Assembly: GCF_015356855.1 (NCBI RefSeq)
Contig: NZ_ARXR01000001.1
Coordinates: 124,001 to 188,000, forward strand
Direction of reading: 5' to 3'
DNA length: 64,000 bases
Origin: Alloalcanivorax venustensis ISO4
GTDB taxonomy: Bacteria > Pseudomonadota > Gammaproteobacteria > Pseudomonadales > Alcanivoracaceae
Below, one piece after another: positions 29,998 through 37,609 of the stretch. The notes below the pieces were generated by a model. The model ran no database searches. It was not told the origin of the DNA and worked only from the letters and a program-made list of their open reading frames with translations. A program made the position numbers and the translations under genes. How positions within the stretch are numbered: position 1 is the first letter of the stretch; every line of letters starts with the position of its first letter.

Positions 29998-31218
29998 TCA
30001 GTGGCCGTGCGCGGCGCTACGACCGCTGGCGGTGAGCGCGGACTTAAGGTCAAAAGCGCCGGACGTCACTACGGAAGCGCCAATCTGCAAACCGCTTTTG
30101 ATCTCGATTAAACCGTTGGCTTCCTCGCCGGTTTGCACTTCCTGGGCACGATACTCATCGTCTTTGTCACCGGGCACAAAAACGTGCGTCTGCCCGTTGA
30201 TGGTCTGCACCGCATCGACAGGCACCAAAGGCACCGGATCGGCCACCTGGCGGGTTATGGTCAGATCACCGTACTGGCCGGCTTTAATGTTGTGAGAAGA
30301 GTTATCGATCAACGCACGGACCTTCAAAGTGCGGGTCTCGCGATCAAGCCGGCTGGCCACCCAGTCGATTTTTCCATCGACCGCTGCGTCCACGGTGTCG
30401 AAACGCGCCGGCTGGCCCACGGCGACCAAATCCGCGTTTTTCTCGTACACTTGACCGAACACCCAAAGAGAGCTCGCGTCGACCACCATAATCGGGGTCT
30501 GCTCCGTCGAAAGTATCTGCCCCGGCGCCAGATCGCGCTCTTCCACGACACCGGCCAGGGGGCTGGTCAATACATACCGGCTCAGGTCATCGTTCTGATC
30601 CAGCGCGGCTATTTGCTCTGCGGTGAGCCCCATGGCCCGCAACGCCGCCTTTGCGGCGTTTCTTTCCGCGCGGGCACCGCGATAAAGGGCGCGGGTGTCC
30701 AGCAGGTCCGCCTGGCTGACGATATTCTGTTTCGCAAGGCGGCTTTGCCTGCGCAAATCGGCGGCCGCGGCCTCGAACTCCGCCTGTTTTCTCAAGTAGC
30801 GCGCCTTGACCTGGCCCAGTCGCGGGCTGGACAGGACAGCCAGTGGATCACCGGGTTCCACCCGGTCTCCGAGGTCGGCAACCACTTTCTCCACTCTGCC
30901 CGAGAGCAAGGGGCCCACATGGGCGATACGGTCCGCATTGAAATGCGCGCTGGCCGGCACCTGGATGGTTTGATCGGCTCGACCACCGGGCACCTTGTCG
31001 GTCTTGAGGTTCAACAAGGCGCTTTGCTCCGAAGTTAAAGAGACTTTCGAGCCCGCTTCTTCATTATGGTCGCCGTGTTCGGTGCCCGATTCCGACCTTT
31101 CGTGGCCCGCCTCTTTTTTGGCGTGGCCGGTCTCATCGTCATGTCCGGGAGAAGCATCACCGCATCCCGCCAACGCCAGAGTTAACACCATTGTCGTGAT
31201 CGTCGTGGCTACTTTCAT
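29998..31218 (-). CDS. CzcB-type membrane fusion lipoprotein (block 2)
   Basis: It is a 406-residue periplasmic adaptor with a lipobox (LALAGCGD), so it is lipid anchored, unlike the block 1 CzcB. A striking His/Glu/Asp-rich stretch follows the lipid Cys (GHDDETGHAKKEAGHERSESGTEHGDHNEEAG), a likely metal-binding tail. Lipoyl (GPLLSGRVEKVVADLGDRVEPGDPLAVL), coiled-coil and beta-barrel domains come next, and it ends AAHGH. It overlaps the czcC stop by four bases and precedes czcA by 13 bases. Confidence 0.92.
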   Translation of the reverse strand: MKVATTITTMVLTLALAGCGDASPGHDDETGHAKKEAGHERSESGTEHGDHNEEAGSKVSLTSEQSALLNLKTDKVPGGRADQTIQVPASAHFNADRIAHVGPLLSGRVEKVVADLGDRVEPGDPLAVLSSPRLGQVKARYLRKQAEFEAAAADLRRQSRLAKQNIVSQADLLDTRALYRGARAERNAAKAALRAMGLTAEQIAALDQNDDLSRYVLTSPLAGVVEERDLAPGQILSTEQTPIMVVDASSLWVFGQVYEKNADLVAVGQPARFDTVDAAVDGKIDWVASRLDRETRTLKVRALIDNSSHNIKAGQYGDLTITRQVADPVPLVPVDAVQTINGQTHVFVPGDKDDEYRAQEVQTGEEANGLIEIKSGLQIGASVVTSGAFDLKSALTASGRSAAHGH

Positions 31219-32564
31219 GATTCGGAATCTCCCGCGTTCTTCAGTTGTTCGGTTCCGGCTTCACGCAGCGCCACCACACCGCCAGTGGACCTCTCCAGGG
31301 CCGCGGCGGCGCCAATCGCTTCACGCAGCGCATCCAGATATTCCCTTCGCGTGTTGATAAGATCGTCCTGGGCCATGGCCAGGGTCGGCGCGCCAACACT
31401 ACCGGCGCGAAACGCTTTTTCTGTGAGCCGGACGTTTTCCTCGGCGCTGGCCAGGACATCCTTGCCGAATACCTCAAGCCGTTGTCGAGCGGCGTTGTAG
31501 TCGGTTACCGCGCCAATCACTTCGGTGCGAACCTGCAAGCGCAACGCATCTTCTTCGATGCGCGCCTGCTCCAGCTCCGCGCGCGCCACCTGGTTTTCAC
31601 CGGAGCGGGTATCCCACACCGGAATGGGCATGGACACGCCCAGACCCGCAACGTCCGCACCTTCTTCTTCCTTCATGAAACCGAACACTTTGAGATTTGG
31701 AATCAGCTGGCGTTTTGATAGGGACAGTGTCTTGCGCGCGGCGACAACCTCCCTGGCCGCGGCGACCAGGTCCTGGCGGCGCTTGAGCGCCTCTCCCAAC
31801 AGCGGGCCCATACTCGGCAGGTTAAAGCGGTCCAGGCTCAGTTCACTGGTCAAACGCAAACGGGCGCTTTCCGGATCCATCACCAGCAGTTCCATCAGCG
31901 CCAATCGAGCCCGTTTATGATCCCGGCGGGCATCAACCAGTGCCGCACGGGCGCGGGCGGCACCAATACGGGCGGTATTGAGTATTAGCTGGGTGGCGGC
32001 CCCGGCCTGAAAACGCTGTGACGCAAACTGGTAAAGTTTTCCAGTCAGGGTCTCGGCTCGCTCAGCGGTTTCAACGCTTTCCCGGGCCAGCAAGGCTTCC
32101 AGATAGGCAAGGCGCACTCGCGCGCGCACACTGGTTTCGAGAAAAGCAAGCCGTTGCTCGGCGGCGGTCAACCGTGCGGACGCCGCCGCTTTACCAAGCC
32201 CCCGTTGCCCGCCAATCCAAATTTCCTGGGACAATCGGATGCCCTTATCGGTACTGGATTGTCCGTCCTGGTCCCTCTCCGCGACCTGCAGAGATAATTC
32301 CGGATTGGCGGGCAACCACCGACTGGCGTGTGTCAGACGGCCCTCGAAACGTCCGACGCCAGCGCGCGCCGACTGCAGCGCACTGTTACGCCGGAGCGCC
32401 TTTTCCAGCGCCTGCTGCAGTGAAAGAGAGACGGATTCGTTAACCGGCTTTTCGGCCAGATAATCGCCCACCCGCCCCATGCTGAACTGATCGGCGGGCA
32501 CAGGACCCGCCAGGCCGAGGGCGACACACGCCGCCGGCACGACCAACTTCCACGGTCGGTTCAT
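31215..32564 (-). CDS. CzcC-type outer membrane channel (block 2)
   Basis: It is a TolC-superfamily outer membrane factor of 449 residues with a signal peptide (MNRPWKLVVPAACVALGLAGPVPA). Two OEP repeats are present, including LSQEIWIGGQRGLGKAAASARL, which mirrors the block 1 CzcC element. The C-terminal part carries the GTEQL tail. It is preceded at about 70 bases by the small His/Cys protein and coupled to the adaptor gene by ATGA overlap. Confidence 0.9.
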   Translation of the reverse strand: MNRPWKLVVPAACVALGLAGPVPADQFSMGRVGDYLAEKPVNESVSLSLQQALEKALRRNSALQSARAGVGRFEGRLTHASRWLPANPELSLQVAERDQDGQSSTDKGIRLSQEIWIGGQRGLGKAAASARLTAAEQRLAFLETSVRARVRLAYLEALLARESVETAERAETLTGKLYQFASQRFQAGAATQLILNTARIGAARARAALVDARRDHKRARLALMELLVMDPESARLRLTSELSLDRFNLPSMGPLLGEALKRRQDLVAAAREVVAARKTLSLSKRQLIPNLKVFGFMKEEEGADVAGLGVSMPIPVWDTRSGENQVARAELEQARIEEDALRLQVRTEVIGAVTDYNAARQRLEVFGKDVLASAEENVRLTEKAFRAGSVGAPTLAMAQDDLINTRREYLDALREAIGAAAALERSTGGVVALREAGTEQLKNAGDSES

Positions 32565-32633
32565 AAAGACCTCTGTATGCGTGATTCAGGGAATCAAATC
32601 GGCGCTGAAGCGCCGTCAAACTTGTCCAGTGAA

Positions 32634-32972
32634 TCAGACAGAGGGAGGTCGGAAGGGGGAGCGAAAGAATCCGCTGATAGGAGGACTGCTGGGAGCAATC
32701 GACAATGCCGGGCTACTAATCACCGTAAATGCCACCGGGACCGCACTCAGTCCGCTCAAGTGGGAAGCCTGATGGCAGCAGTGATGCCGATCACCGTCTC
32801 CGTCGTCCGATTGAGGCGTGGAGGTGACGATGTGAAGCTGGGAGGGCTCGTTGGTGGCCTCAGCGTGGGAATGTCCGTCCTTGTCCAGGGTATGCGCCAC
32901 CACATCGCCACTCCAGACCAGGCTGTTGGTCAGGACCGCAAGGAGTGTGAGGGCATTCAGAAGACGGATCAT
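32634..32972 (-). CDS. Small secreted His/Cys protein in CzcI position (block 2)
   Basis: It is a 112-residue protein with a signal peptide (MIRLLNALTLLAVLTNSLVWSG, cleaved near VVAHT), a His/Asp-rich mature part with DRHHCCHQASHLSGL, and a hydrophobic C-terminal segment. It has the same length and place as the block 1 protein at 17423-17761, but little residue identity beyond the His/Cys cluster. It leads the czcCBA-P-II-CDF operon. A periplasmic metal buffer or regulator role is inferred from position only. Confidence 0.62.
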   Translation of the reverse strand: MIRLLNALTLLAVLTNSLVWSGDVVAHTLDKDGHSHAEATNEPSQLHIVTSTPQSDDGDGDRHHCCHQASHLSGLSAVPVAFTVISSPALSIAPSSPPISGFFRSPFRPPSV

Positions 32973-33010
32973 GAACTAAATGCTACCGGCCTCTACCTCG
33001 TTCGGCAACC

Positions 33011-33029
33011 GGACATTTTGTCCTATACT
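33011..33029 (+). promoter_or_regulatory. Palindrome and -10 in a divergent promoter region
   Basis: GGACATTTTGTCC (33011-33023) is a 5-3-5 palindrome. It runs straight into TATACT (33024-33029), a good -10 for the thioesterase gene at 33065. It lies between that gene and the leftward second czc operon, so a protein bound there could affect both. No MerR-type 19-base spacer was found for the second czc operon. Confidence 0.4.
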
Positions 33030-33064
33030 CAACGCCCCTGACACACCCGGCCAAGGAGAATGAT

Positions 33065-33496
33065 ATGCCCAGCCGTTTCGAAGAAGTCCGTGACGACGTG
33101 CTGTCCCACCCGCTTCACCGCGCCTGTGGCCTGCGCCTGCATAAGGCCGCCGACGGCGAAAGCGAAGTGGAAATCGAACTCAACGACTTCACCCTCAACC
33201 CGGAGGGCTCGCTTCACGGTGGCATGCTCTACACGTTCTTCGACGTGGCCTGCTTCTTCGCCTGCCTGACCCTGCTGGAGGCGGACAAGCATCCGGTGTC
33301 GATTGAGACCCACACCAGTGTGCTGCGCGCCGCCTTCAAAGGCGACCGGGTGGTTATCCGCGCCCGCGTGGACCGGCTCGGCCGGACCCTGGCGGCAATG
33401 CGCGCGGACGCCTTGGCGGTGAAACCCGACGGCAGCGAGAAGCTGATCGCCACCGGTTCGGTGACCAAATCCATCATCACCCCGGGCGGCGCCTGA
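33065..33496 (+). CDS. PaaI-family hotdog thioesterase
   Basis: It is a 143-residue hotdog-fold acyl-CoA thioesterase. The family motif LNPEGSLHGGMLYTFFDVAC contains the catalytic helix region with the expected Asp. VSIETHTSVLRAAFKGDRVVIRARV is the second conserved block. It is probably a homotetramer and hydrolyses aryl- or acyl-CoA esters; the exact substrate is unknown. AAGGAG precedes the ATG. It marks the return to host-like high-GC DNA after the second metal block. Confidence 0.85.
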   Translation: MPSRFEEVRDDVLSHPLHRACGLRLHKAADGESEVEIELNDFTLNPEGSLHGGMLYTFFDVACFFACLTLLEADKHPVSIETHTSVLRAAFKGDRVVIRARVDRLGRTLAAMRADALAVKPDGSEKLIATGSVTKSIITPGGA

Positions 33497-33663
33497 GAAT
33501 TACGGGGCGACAAGGGGTCCCGGCAAGGCGATGAAATGGATTGTTCAAGCGGAATCCGTAGTAGTATCTTCGTAGAATAAATGAGCGCGCCGTGAACGGT
33601 GATGACTTTTTAACCAGCGGCGCCGATAATTTGAACAGGTTCAAGGGGCAAGGGGAGATCACC

Positions 33664-34116
33664 ATGTACCGCATCATGGTTGTCGACGACGAAGATTATA
33701 TTCTCAAGGCGCTGAACCGGGTTCTGGCGACGCGGCCGGACTGGGAAGTGGAAACCTACACGGACGCCGCCACCGCGTTACGGCGCGCCCGCACCACGGT
33801 ATTCGACGCGGTGATCACCGATTACCGGATGCCGGACATGGACGGCATCGAAATGCTGCAGGAGCTGCGGACCATGCAGCCGGATACCATCCGTATCCTG
33901 CTGACCGGAGTGATCGATATCGACACCCTGATGTCCGCCATCAATCAGGCCGGCGCCTTCCGCTTCGTGCCCAAACCCTGGGACGACGATCAGTTGCTGG
34001 AAAGTGTCGAAGAGGGGCTGAAGTTCCGCGATATCCTGGTGGAAAATAAAATTCTCGCGCAGACCGTTCGCGACCAGCGCGAAGCCCTCAGAAGCATGGG
34101 TTACGACGGGGAGTAA
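33664..34116 (+). CDS. Response regulator, receiver domain
   Basis: It is a 150-residue protein made of one receiver domain (acidic pair D8/D9, phosphoacceptor D53 in TDYRMPDMDG, Lys in FVPKPWDDD) plus a short helical tail. It has no DNA-binding output domain. The FRFVPKPWDDDQL segment is typical of RpfG/HD-GYP-type receivers, so it may act on a separate effector. The ATG at 33664 follows AGGGGAG. The histidine kinase starts five bases after its stop, and the two surely work together. Confidence 0.9.
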   Translation: MYRIMVVDDEDYILKALNRVLATRPDWEVETYTDAATALRRARTTVFDAVITDYRMPDMDGIEMLQELRTMQPDTIRILLTGVIDIDTLMSAINQAGAFRFVPKPWDDDQLLESVEEGLKFRDILVENKILAQTVRDQREALRSMGYDGE

Positions 34117-34121
34117 CCCGC

Positions 34122-35579
34122 ATGGATCTATTTACATCGTTACAGGGGCCGTTTGCCGGGCTGGGGAGCCAGGGGCTGTTTCTGATGTCCTCCACGGTGA
34201 TCCTGCTGATCATCATTTTCTTCATGTACAAAACCTACCGGGCCTCCATGAACGTGGAAGCCAAGTTGTCGGAATTCGCCTCGCTGAGCCAGAGCTCCTT
34301 CGGCCGCAAACTCCGGTTGATCGAAGTGAACGCGGACGAGTACAAACTCAACAAACGGGTGCTCGGTCCGCTGGCGCGGATCATTGATGAATACTGTGTA
34401 ATGACCACCAACGAAAAAGGCATCATTACCTTCGCCAACGACCGCTTTCTGTCCCTCAGCGGTTTTTCCTTCCGGCAGCTGATCGGCCAGCACGAAAGCA
34501 TGCATCACCCCAAGGACCGCCCCGAACTGAGCGCGCATTTCATGCGCTGCGAACAGGCGCGGCGCGGCGTCTGGAGCGGCGAAGTGTGCGGCCGTGGCGA
34601 GGACGGTGAGCTGTACTGGGTGAATATGTTTATTTTCCCACTGTCGTACATCACCGATGAGGACGACGGCTATATTTATTTCGGCACCGACATCACCCAG
34701 ATCAAGGCGCAGAACAGTGAACTGATCCAGGCGGTGCGCGACAAGGACGATAAGATCAACCAGGTGGAGTCGATGCTGCTGCATTCGGAAAAAATGGCCT
34801 CCCTGGGCACGATTTCCGCGGGCATCGCCCACGAAATCAATAACCCGATTGCCTTCGTCTCCGCCAACCTGCGCCGCAGCGAGCAGTACCTGACCACACT
34901 GTCGAAAGTGATCGCCGGGCTGCGCCGCCGTATCAGCCCGGAACGCTTTGAACAATTTCTGCAGGCGGAACAGTCATTGCGCCTGAATATGGATTCGCTG
35001 GAAATGATTCTTAACGATCATCCCCACCTGATGCGCGAAACCAGCGAAGGCATCGACCGGATCAAGAAAATCATCCGCGACCTGAAGCACTTTTCCCATA
35101 ACGAGCAGGAACGCTATCAGCCGGTGGATCTGTCCCGCTGCGTGGCCACGTCCATGAACCTGGCACGCCACGAACTGGAGCGCGTGCGGGTAACCACCCA
35201 CCTGCCGCCGGATCTGCCGCCGGTGAACGGTTCGGAGAGCCAGCTCTCTCAAGTGCTGATGAACATTCTGGTCAACGCCGCCCAGGCGGTGGAGCAGGGT
35301 GGCGAGATCCGCATCGAAGCGCACAGCGACGAGCAGTCGTATTGCCTGTCGGTGACCGACAACGGTCCGGGCATGGAGGCGGCCCACCTGGATCAGATCT
35401 TCGAGCCGTTCTTCACCACCAAGCCGATTGGCCAGGGCACCGGCCTGGGGCTGTCCATCTCCCAGGACATTATTCAGCGCCACGGCGGCACCCTCACCGC
35501 CACCAGCGCGCCCGGCGAAGGTACCCGCATCGACATCCGCCTGCCGCTGGCGGAAAAGAAGCGTGCCCATGCAGCCTGA
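34122..35579 (+). CDS. PAS-containing sensor histidine kinase
   Basis: It is a 485-residue kinase. One transmembrane helix (about 18-36) is followed by a PAS domain (about 88-195, with GIITFANDRFLSLSGFS and a PAC-like YIYFGTDITQIK). Next comes an H-box with H237 (SAGIAHEINNPIAF), then N (NILVNAAQAV), G1 (DNGPGM), F and G2 (GTGLGLSI) boxes. There is almost no periplasmic loop, so it senses inside the cell or membrane. The PAS could hold heme, flavin or another ligand; nothing in the sequence decides. It is co-transcribed with the receiver and the overlapping unknown gene. Confidence 0.92.
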   Translation: MDLFTSLQGPFAGLGSQGLFLMSSTVILLIIIFFMYKTYRASMNVEAKLSEFASLSQSSFGRKLRLIEVNADEYKLNKRVLGPLARIIDEYCVMTTNEKGIITFANDRFLSLSGFSFRQLIGQHESMHHPKDRPELSAHFMRCEQARRGVWSGEVCGRGEDGELYWVNMFIFPLSYITDEDDGYIYFGTDITQIKAQNSELIQAVRDKDDKINQVESMLLHSEKMASLGTISAGIAHEINNPIAFVSANLRRSEQYLTTLSKVIAGLRRRISPERFEQFLQAEQSLRLNMDSLEMILNDHPHLMRETSEGIDRIKKIIRDLKHFSHNEQERYQPVDLSRCVATSMNLARHELERVRVTTHLPPDLPPVNGSESQLSQVLMNILVNAAQAVEQGGEIRIEAHSDEQSYCLSVTDNGPGMEAAHLDQIFEPFFTTKPIGQGTGLGLSISQDIIQRHGGTLTATSAPGEGTRIDIRLPLAEKKRAHAA

Positions 35580-36270
35580 TATCCACTACCAGCTGACCGG
35601 CACCGACGGGCGCGTGACCCACATCGAGCTGCACCAGGAACCGGAGAACCACGGCCTCGCCGTGGACCCGGATTTCGTGCCCCCGGACTGGGCCCTGCTG
35701 GAACACTGCCAGTGTTCCCACTGCCCGCTGAGCCGCGACGAACACCGCTATTGTCCGATCGCCCGCAACCTGGCGTGGCTGCTCCCCGATCACCAACTGG
35801 GCCGCTCCTTCGATCCCATCCATTTAAGGGTCACCACCCGGGAACGGGAATACCGGCTGGACACCACCGCGCAACGGGCGCTCAGTTCACTGTTCGGGCT
35901 GGTGTGCGCGCTCAGCGACTGCCCGCACACCCGCTTCCTGCGGCCCATGGCCCTGTTCCACCTGCCGGTGAGCACGGAAACGGAAACCCTGACCCGCGCC
36001 GCCGGTTTCTTCCTGCTGCGCCGCTACCTGGCGAAACGGGACAACCCCGACCTGCCGCTGAACCTGGAAGACATGGACCGCGCGTACCGCAATCTGGGCG
36101 AACTGAATCGCTGTTTCGTCGGCCGCTTCCGTCACCCGGACGGCTCCGACGCGCCGATCAACGCGATGATCCTGCTGCACGTGCTGACCAAGGAAGTGAA
36201 CGGCGAACTGCACGAGCAGCTCGACGACCTGGCCGGGCTGTTCCGCCAGGCCGCCGGCCCCGCCCCCTAG
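35569..36270 (+). CDS. Cys-rich protein of unknown function, downstream of kinase
   Basis: It is a 233-residue protein not assigned to a named family with confidence. It starts at the ATG 35569 and overlaps the kinase stop by 11 bases, so it is coupled to the two-component system. A CxCxxC cluster with a fourth Cys ten residues on (C47, C49, C52, C62; EHCQCSHCPLSRDEHRYCPIA) suggests a bound Zn or Fe-S site. A helical C-terminal half (about 130-230) follows. No signal peptide or membrane helix. It may be an accessory or output partner of the receiver. Confidence 0.8.
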   Translation: MQPDIHYQLTGTDGRVTHIELHQEPENHGLAVDPDFVPPDWALLEHCQCSHCPLSRDEHRYCPIARNLAWLLPDHQLGRSFDPIHLRVTTREREYRLDTTAQRALSSLFGLVCALSDCPHTRFLRPMALFHLPVSTETETLTRAAGFFLLRRYLAKRDNPDLPLNLEDMDRAYRNLGELNRCFVGRFRHPDGSDAPINAMILLHVLTKEVNGELHEQLDDLAGLFRQAAGPAP

Positions 36271-36342
36271 CAACCCGATGCGCTTTCAGCGGCCGGCGTG
36301 TTAACGTCGATTTTCTTTTTCGTTTGTCTCGGGACTATCAAC

Positions 36343-37125
36343 ATGAAACTAAAAAACGCCGTGGCTCTGATCACCGGTTCGTCTTCCGGCATCGGCGCCG
36401 CCACCGCCCGTTTGTTCGCGGAACAGGGCTGCCACGTAGTGATCAATTACAGCCGTAACGAAGAGGGCGCCCGCGCCGTGGCCAAGGATTGCGAGGCGTT
36501 CGGCGTCCGCACCCTGGTTCAGCAGGCGGACGTGTCCGACGACACCCAGTGCCAGACCCTGGTGGAAGCGACCCTGGCGGAGTTCGGCCGCCTGGACGTG
36601 CTGGTCAACAACGCCGGCACCACCAAATTCTGCGCCCACCAGGATCTGGACGGCCTGAGCAAGGACGACTTCCTGCACCTCTACGCGGTGAACACCGTGG
36701 GGCCCTACCAGATGACCCGCGCCGCCGAGAAAGCGCTGCGCCAGGCGGGCACCGCCCAGGTGATCAACATGGCCTCCATCGCCGGCCTCGCCGGGGTGGG
36801 CAGCTCGATCGCCTACGCCGCCTCCAAGGGCGCCCTGCTGACAATGACCAAGTCCCTGGCCCGGGTGCTGGGTCCGGAGATTCGTGTCAACGCCATCTGC
36901 CCGGGCTTCGTGCAGGGCGAATGGCTGGAGAAAGGGCTGGGCAAGGAGGCTTACGCCAACCTGCTGGCCAAGACCAAGGCCGGCGCCGCCCTGAATGACG
37001 CCGCCTCGCCGGAAACCGTTGCCCAGGCGGTGCTGGGACTGGTGATCGGCGGCGACCTGGTCACCGGCGAAGCGCTGCTGGTGGACGGCGGCAGCCACCT
37101 CAATGCCAGCGGCGTGCGCCGCTAA
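36343..37125 (+). CDS. Short-chain dehydrogenase/reductase, FabG-like
   Basis: It is a 260-residue classical SDR with TGSSSGIG, NNAG, catalytic Ser in NMASIAG and YAASK. The NYSRN loop after strand 2 suggests NADPH use. It resembles 3-oxoacyl-ACP reductase-like SDRs, but substrate cannot be set. I use the ATG at 36343 (MKLKNAVALITG), which fits the family N-terminus; a start at 36298 would add a hydrophobic leader without a ribosome site. The following copper promoter may include its terminator. Confidence 0.87.
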   Translation: MKLKNAVALITGSSSGIGAATARLFAEQGCHVVINYSRNEEGARAVAKDCEAFGVRTLVQQADVSDDTQCQTLVEATLAEFGRLDVLVNNAGTTKFCAHQDLDGLSKDDFLHLYAVNTVGPYQMTRAAEKALRQAGTAQVINMASIAGLAGVGSSIAYAASKGALLTMTKSLARVLGPEIRVNAICPGFVQGEWLEKGLGKEAYANLLAKTKAGAALNDAASPETVAQAVLGLVIGGDLVTGEALLVDGGSHLNASGVRR

Positions 37126-37149
37126 CCGTCGTCGGCCACAGGTTGCGGC

Positions 37150-37181
37150 TTGACCCCGGGGCTGCCCCGGGGTTTTATAGT
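37150..37181 (+). promoter_or_regulatory. CueR-type copper promoter (possible terminator overlap)
   Basis: TTGACC (37150-37155) is a -35. A 9-3-9 dyad follows, with arms ACCCCGGGG and CCCCGGGGT around CTG, and a -10 of TTATAG or TATAGT after 19 or 20 bases. This is the layout of CueR promoters in front of copper genes. The same dyad followed by TTTT could also end the upstream SDR transcript as a 9-bp hairpin, so the element may do both. No cueR gene lies in the window. Confidence 0.68.
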
Positions 37182-37187
37182 TCTACT

Positions 37188-37559
37188 ATGAATTCATCAC
37201 TGCGGTCCCGCCCTGGTTTTCTGATTCTGCTGCTCTGGCTGGCGGGCGGGCTGCTGTGGTCGCCGGTACAGGCGGCTCACGTGATGGCGGGGTCGGCACA
37301 CGGCACCACCAGTGAAATGCCGTGCGCGGGCGCGCAAGCCGACAGCGCCAGCGTTCAGATCCATTGCCAGGGCAACGTCCATGATAGCGCGCCCTGCTCT
37401 TGCACCCAGGCCTGCCAGGCCAACGGCATGCCGGCCAGCCTGGCGCCGGCGCGACCGCCCCTGGTCACCCCCAGGCGTCACATCGCCCGCGCCGGCGAGC
37501 GGCTCGCCGGCTTCCACGCCTCCCCCTGGCGGCCACCGTCCGCACTACTCCCGATTTAA
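37188..37559 (+). CDS. Small Cys-rich secreted protein of the copper operon
   Basis: It is a 123-residue protein with a signal peptide (MNSSLRSRPGFLILLLWLAGGLLW, cleaved near VQA), and Cys/His residues in MPCAGAQ, IHCQGN and APCSCTQACQAN. It then has a Pro/Arg-rich tail. It resembles in size and place the CopL/DUF2946-type proteins that open copper operons in Xanthomonas and Pseudomonas; identity to those is not clear by eye. It starts a few bases after the CueR-type promoter and leads to copA. Confidence 0.65.
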   Translation: MNSSLRSRPGFLILLLWLAGGLLWSPVQAAHVMAGSAHGTTSEMPCAGAQADSASVQIHCQGNVHDSAPCSCTQACQANGMPASLAPARPPLVTPRRHIARAGERLAGFHASPWRPPSALLPI

Positions 37560-37568
37560 AAGGTTCCA

Positions 37569-37584
37569 TGCGCCCGTGGGCGCA
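37569..37584 (+). promoter_or_regulatory. Short hairpin before copA
   Basis: TGCGCC CGTG GGCGCA forms a 6-bp stem with a four-base loop in the 50-base gap before the copA ribosome site, followed by a pyrimidine-rich CCTCTTTCT. It may attenuate or stabilise the copper transcript. Evidence is structural only. Confidence 0.3.
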
Positions 37585-37609
37585 CCTCTTTCTATTCAGG
37601 AGTCGTGAC

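Noticed and set aside
30133-31038. Open frame antisense to czcB of block 2
   Set aside because: No family features; the sense frame carries a lipobox and adaptor domains.
32980-33008. TTGCCG-17-TAGCAT promoter for the second czc operon
   Set aside because: Start of transcription would fall on the ATG itself, leaving no ribosome site; kept out of the feature list.
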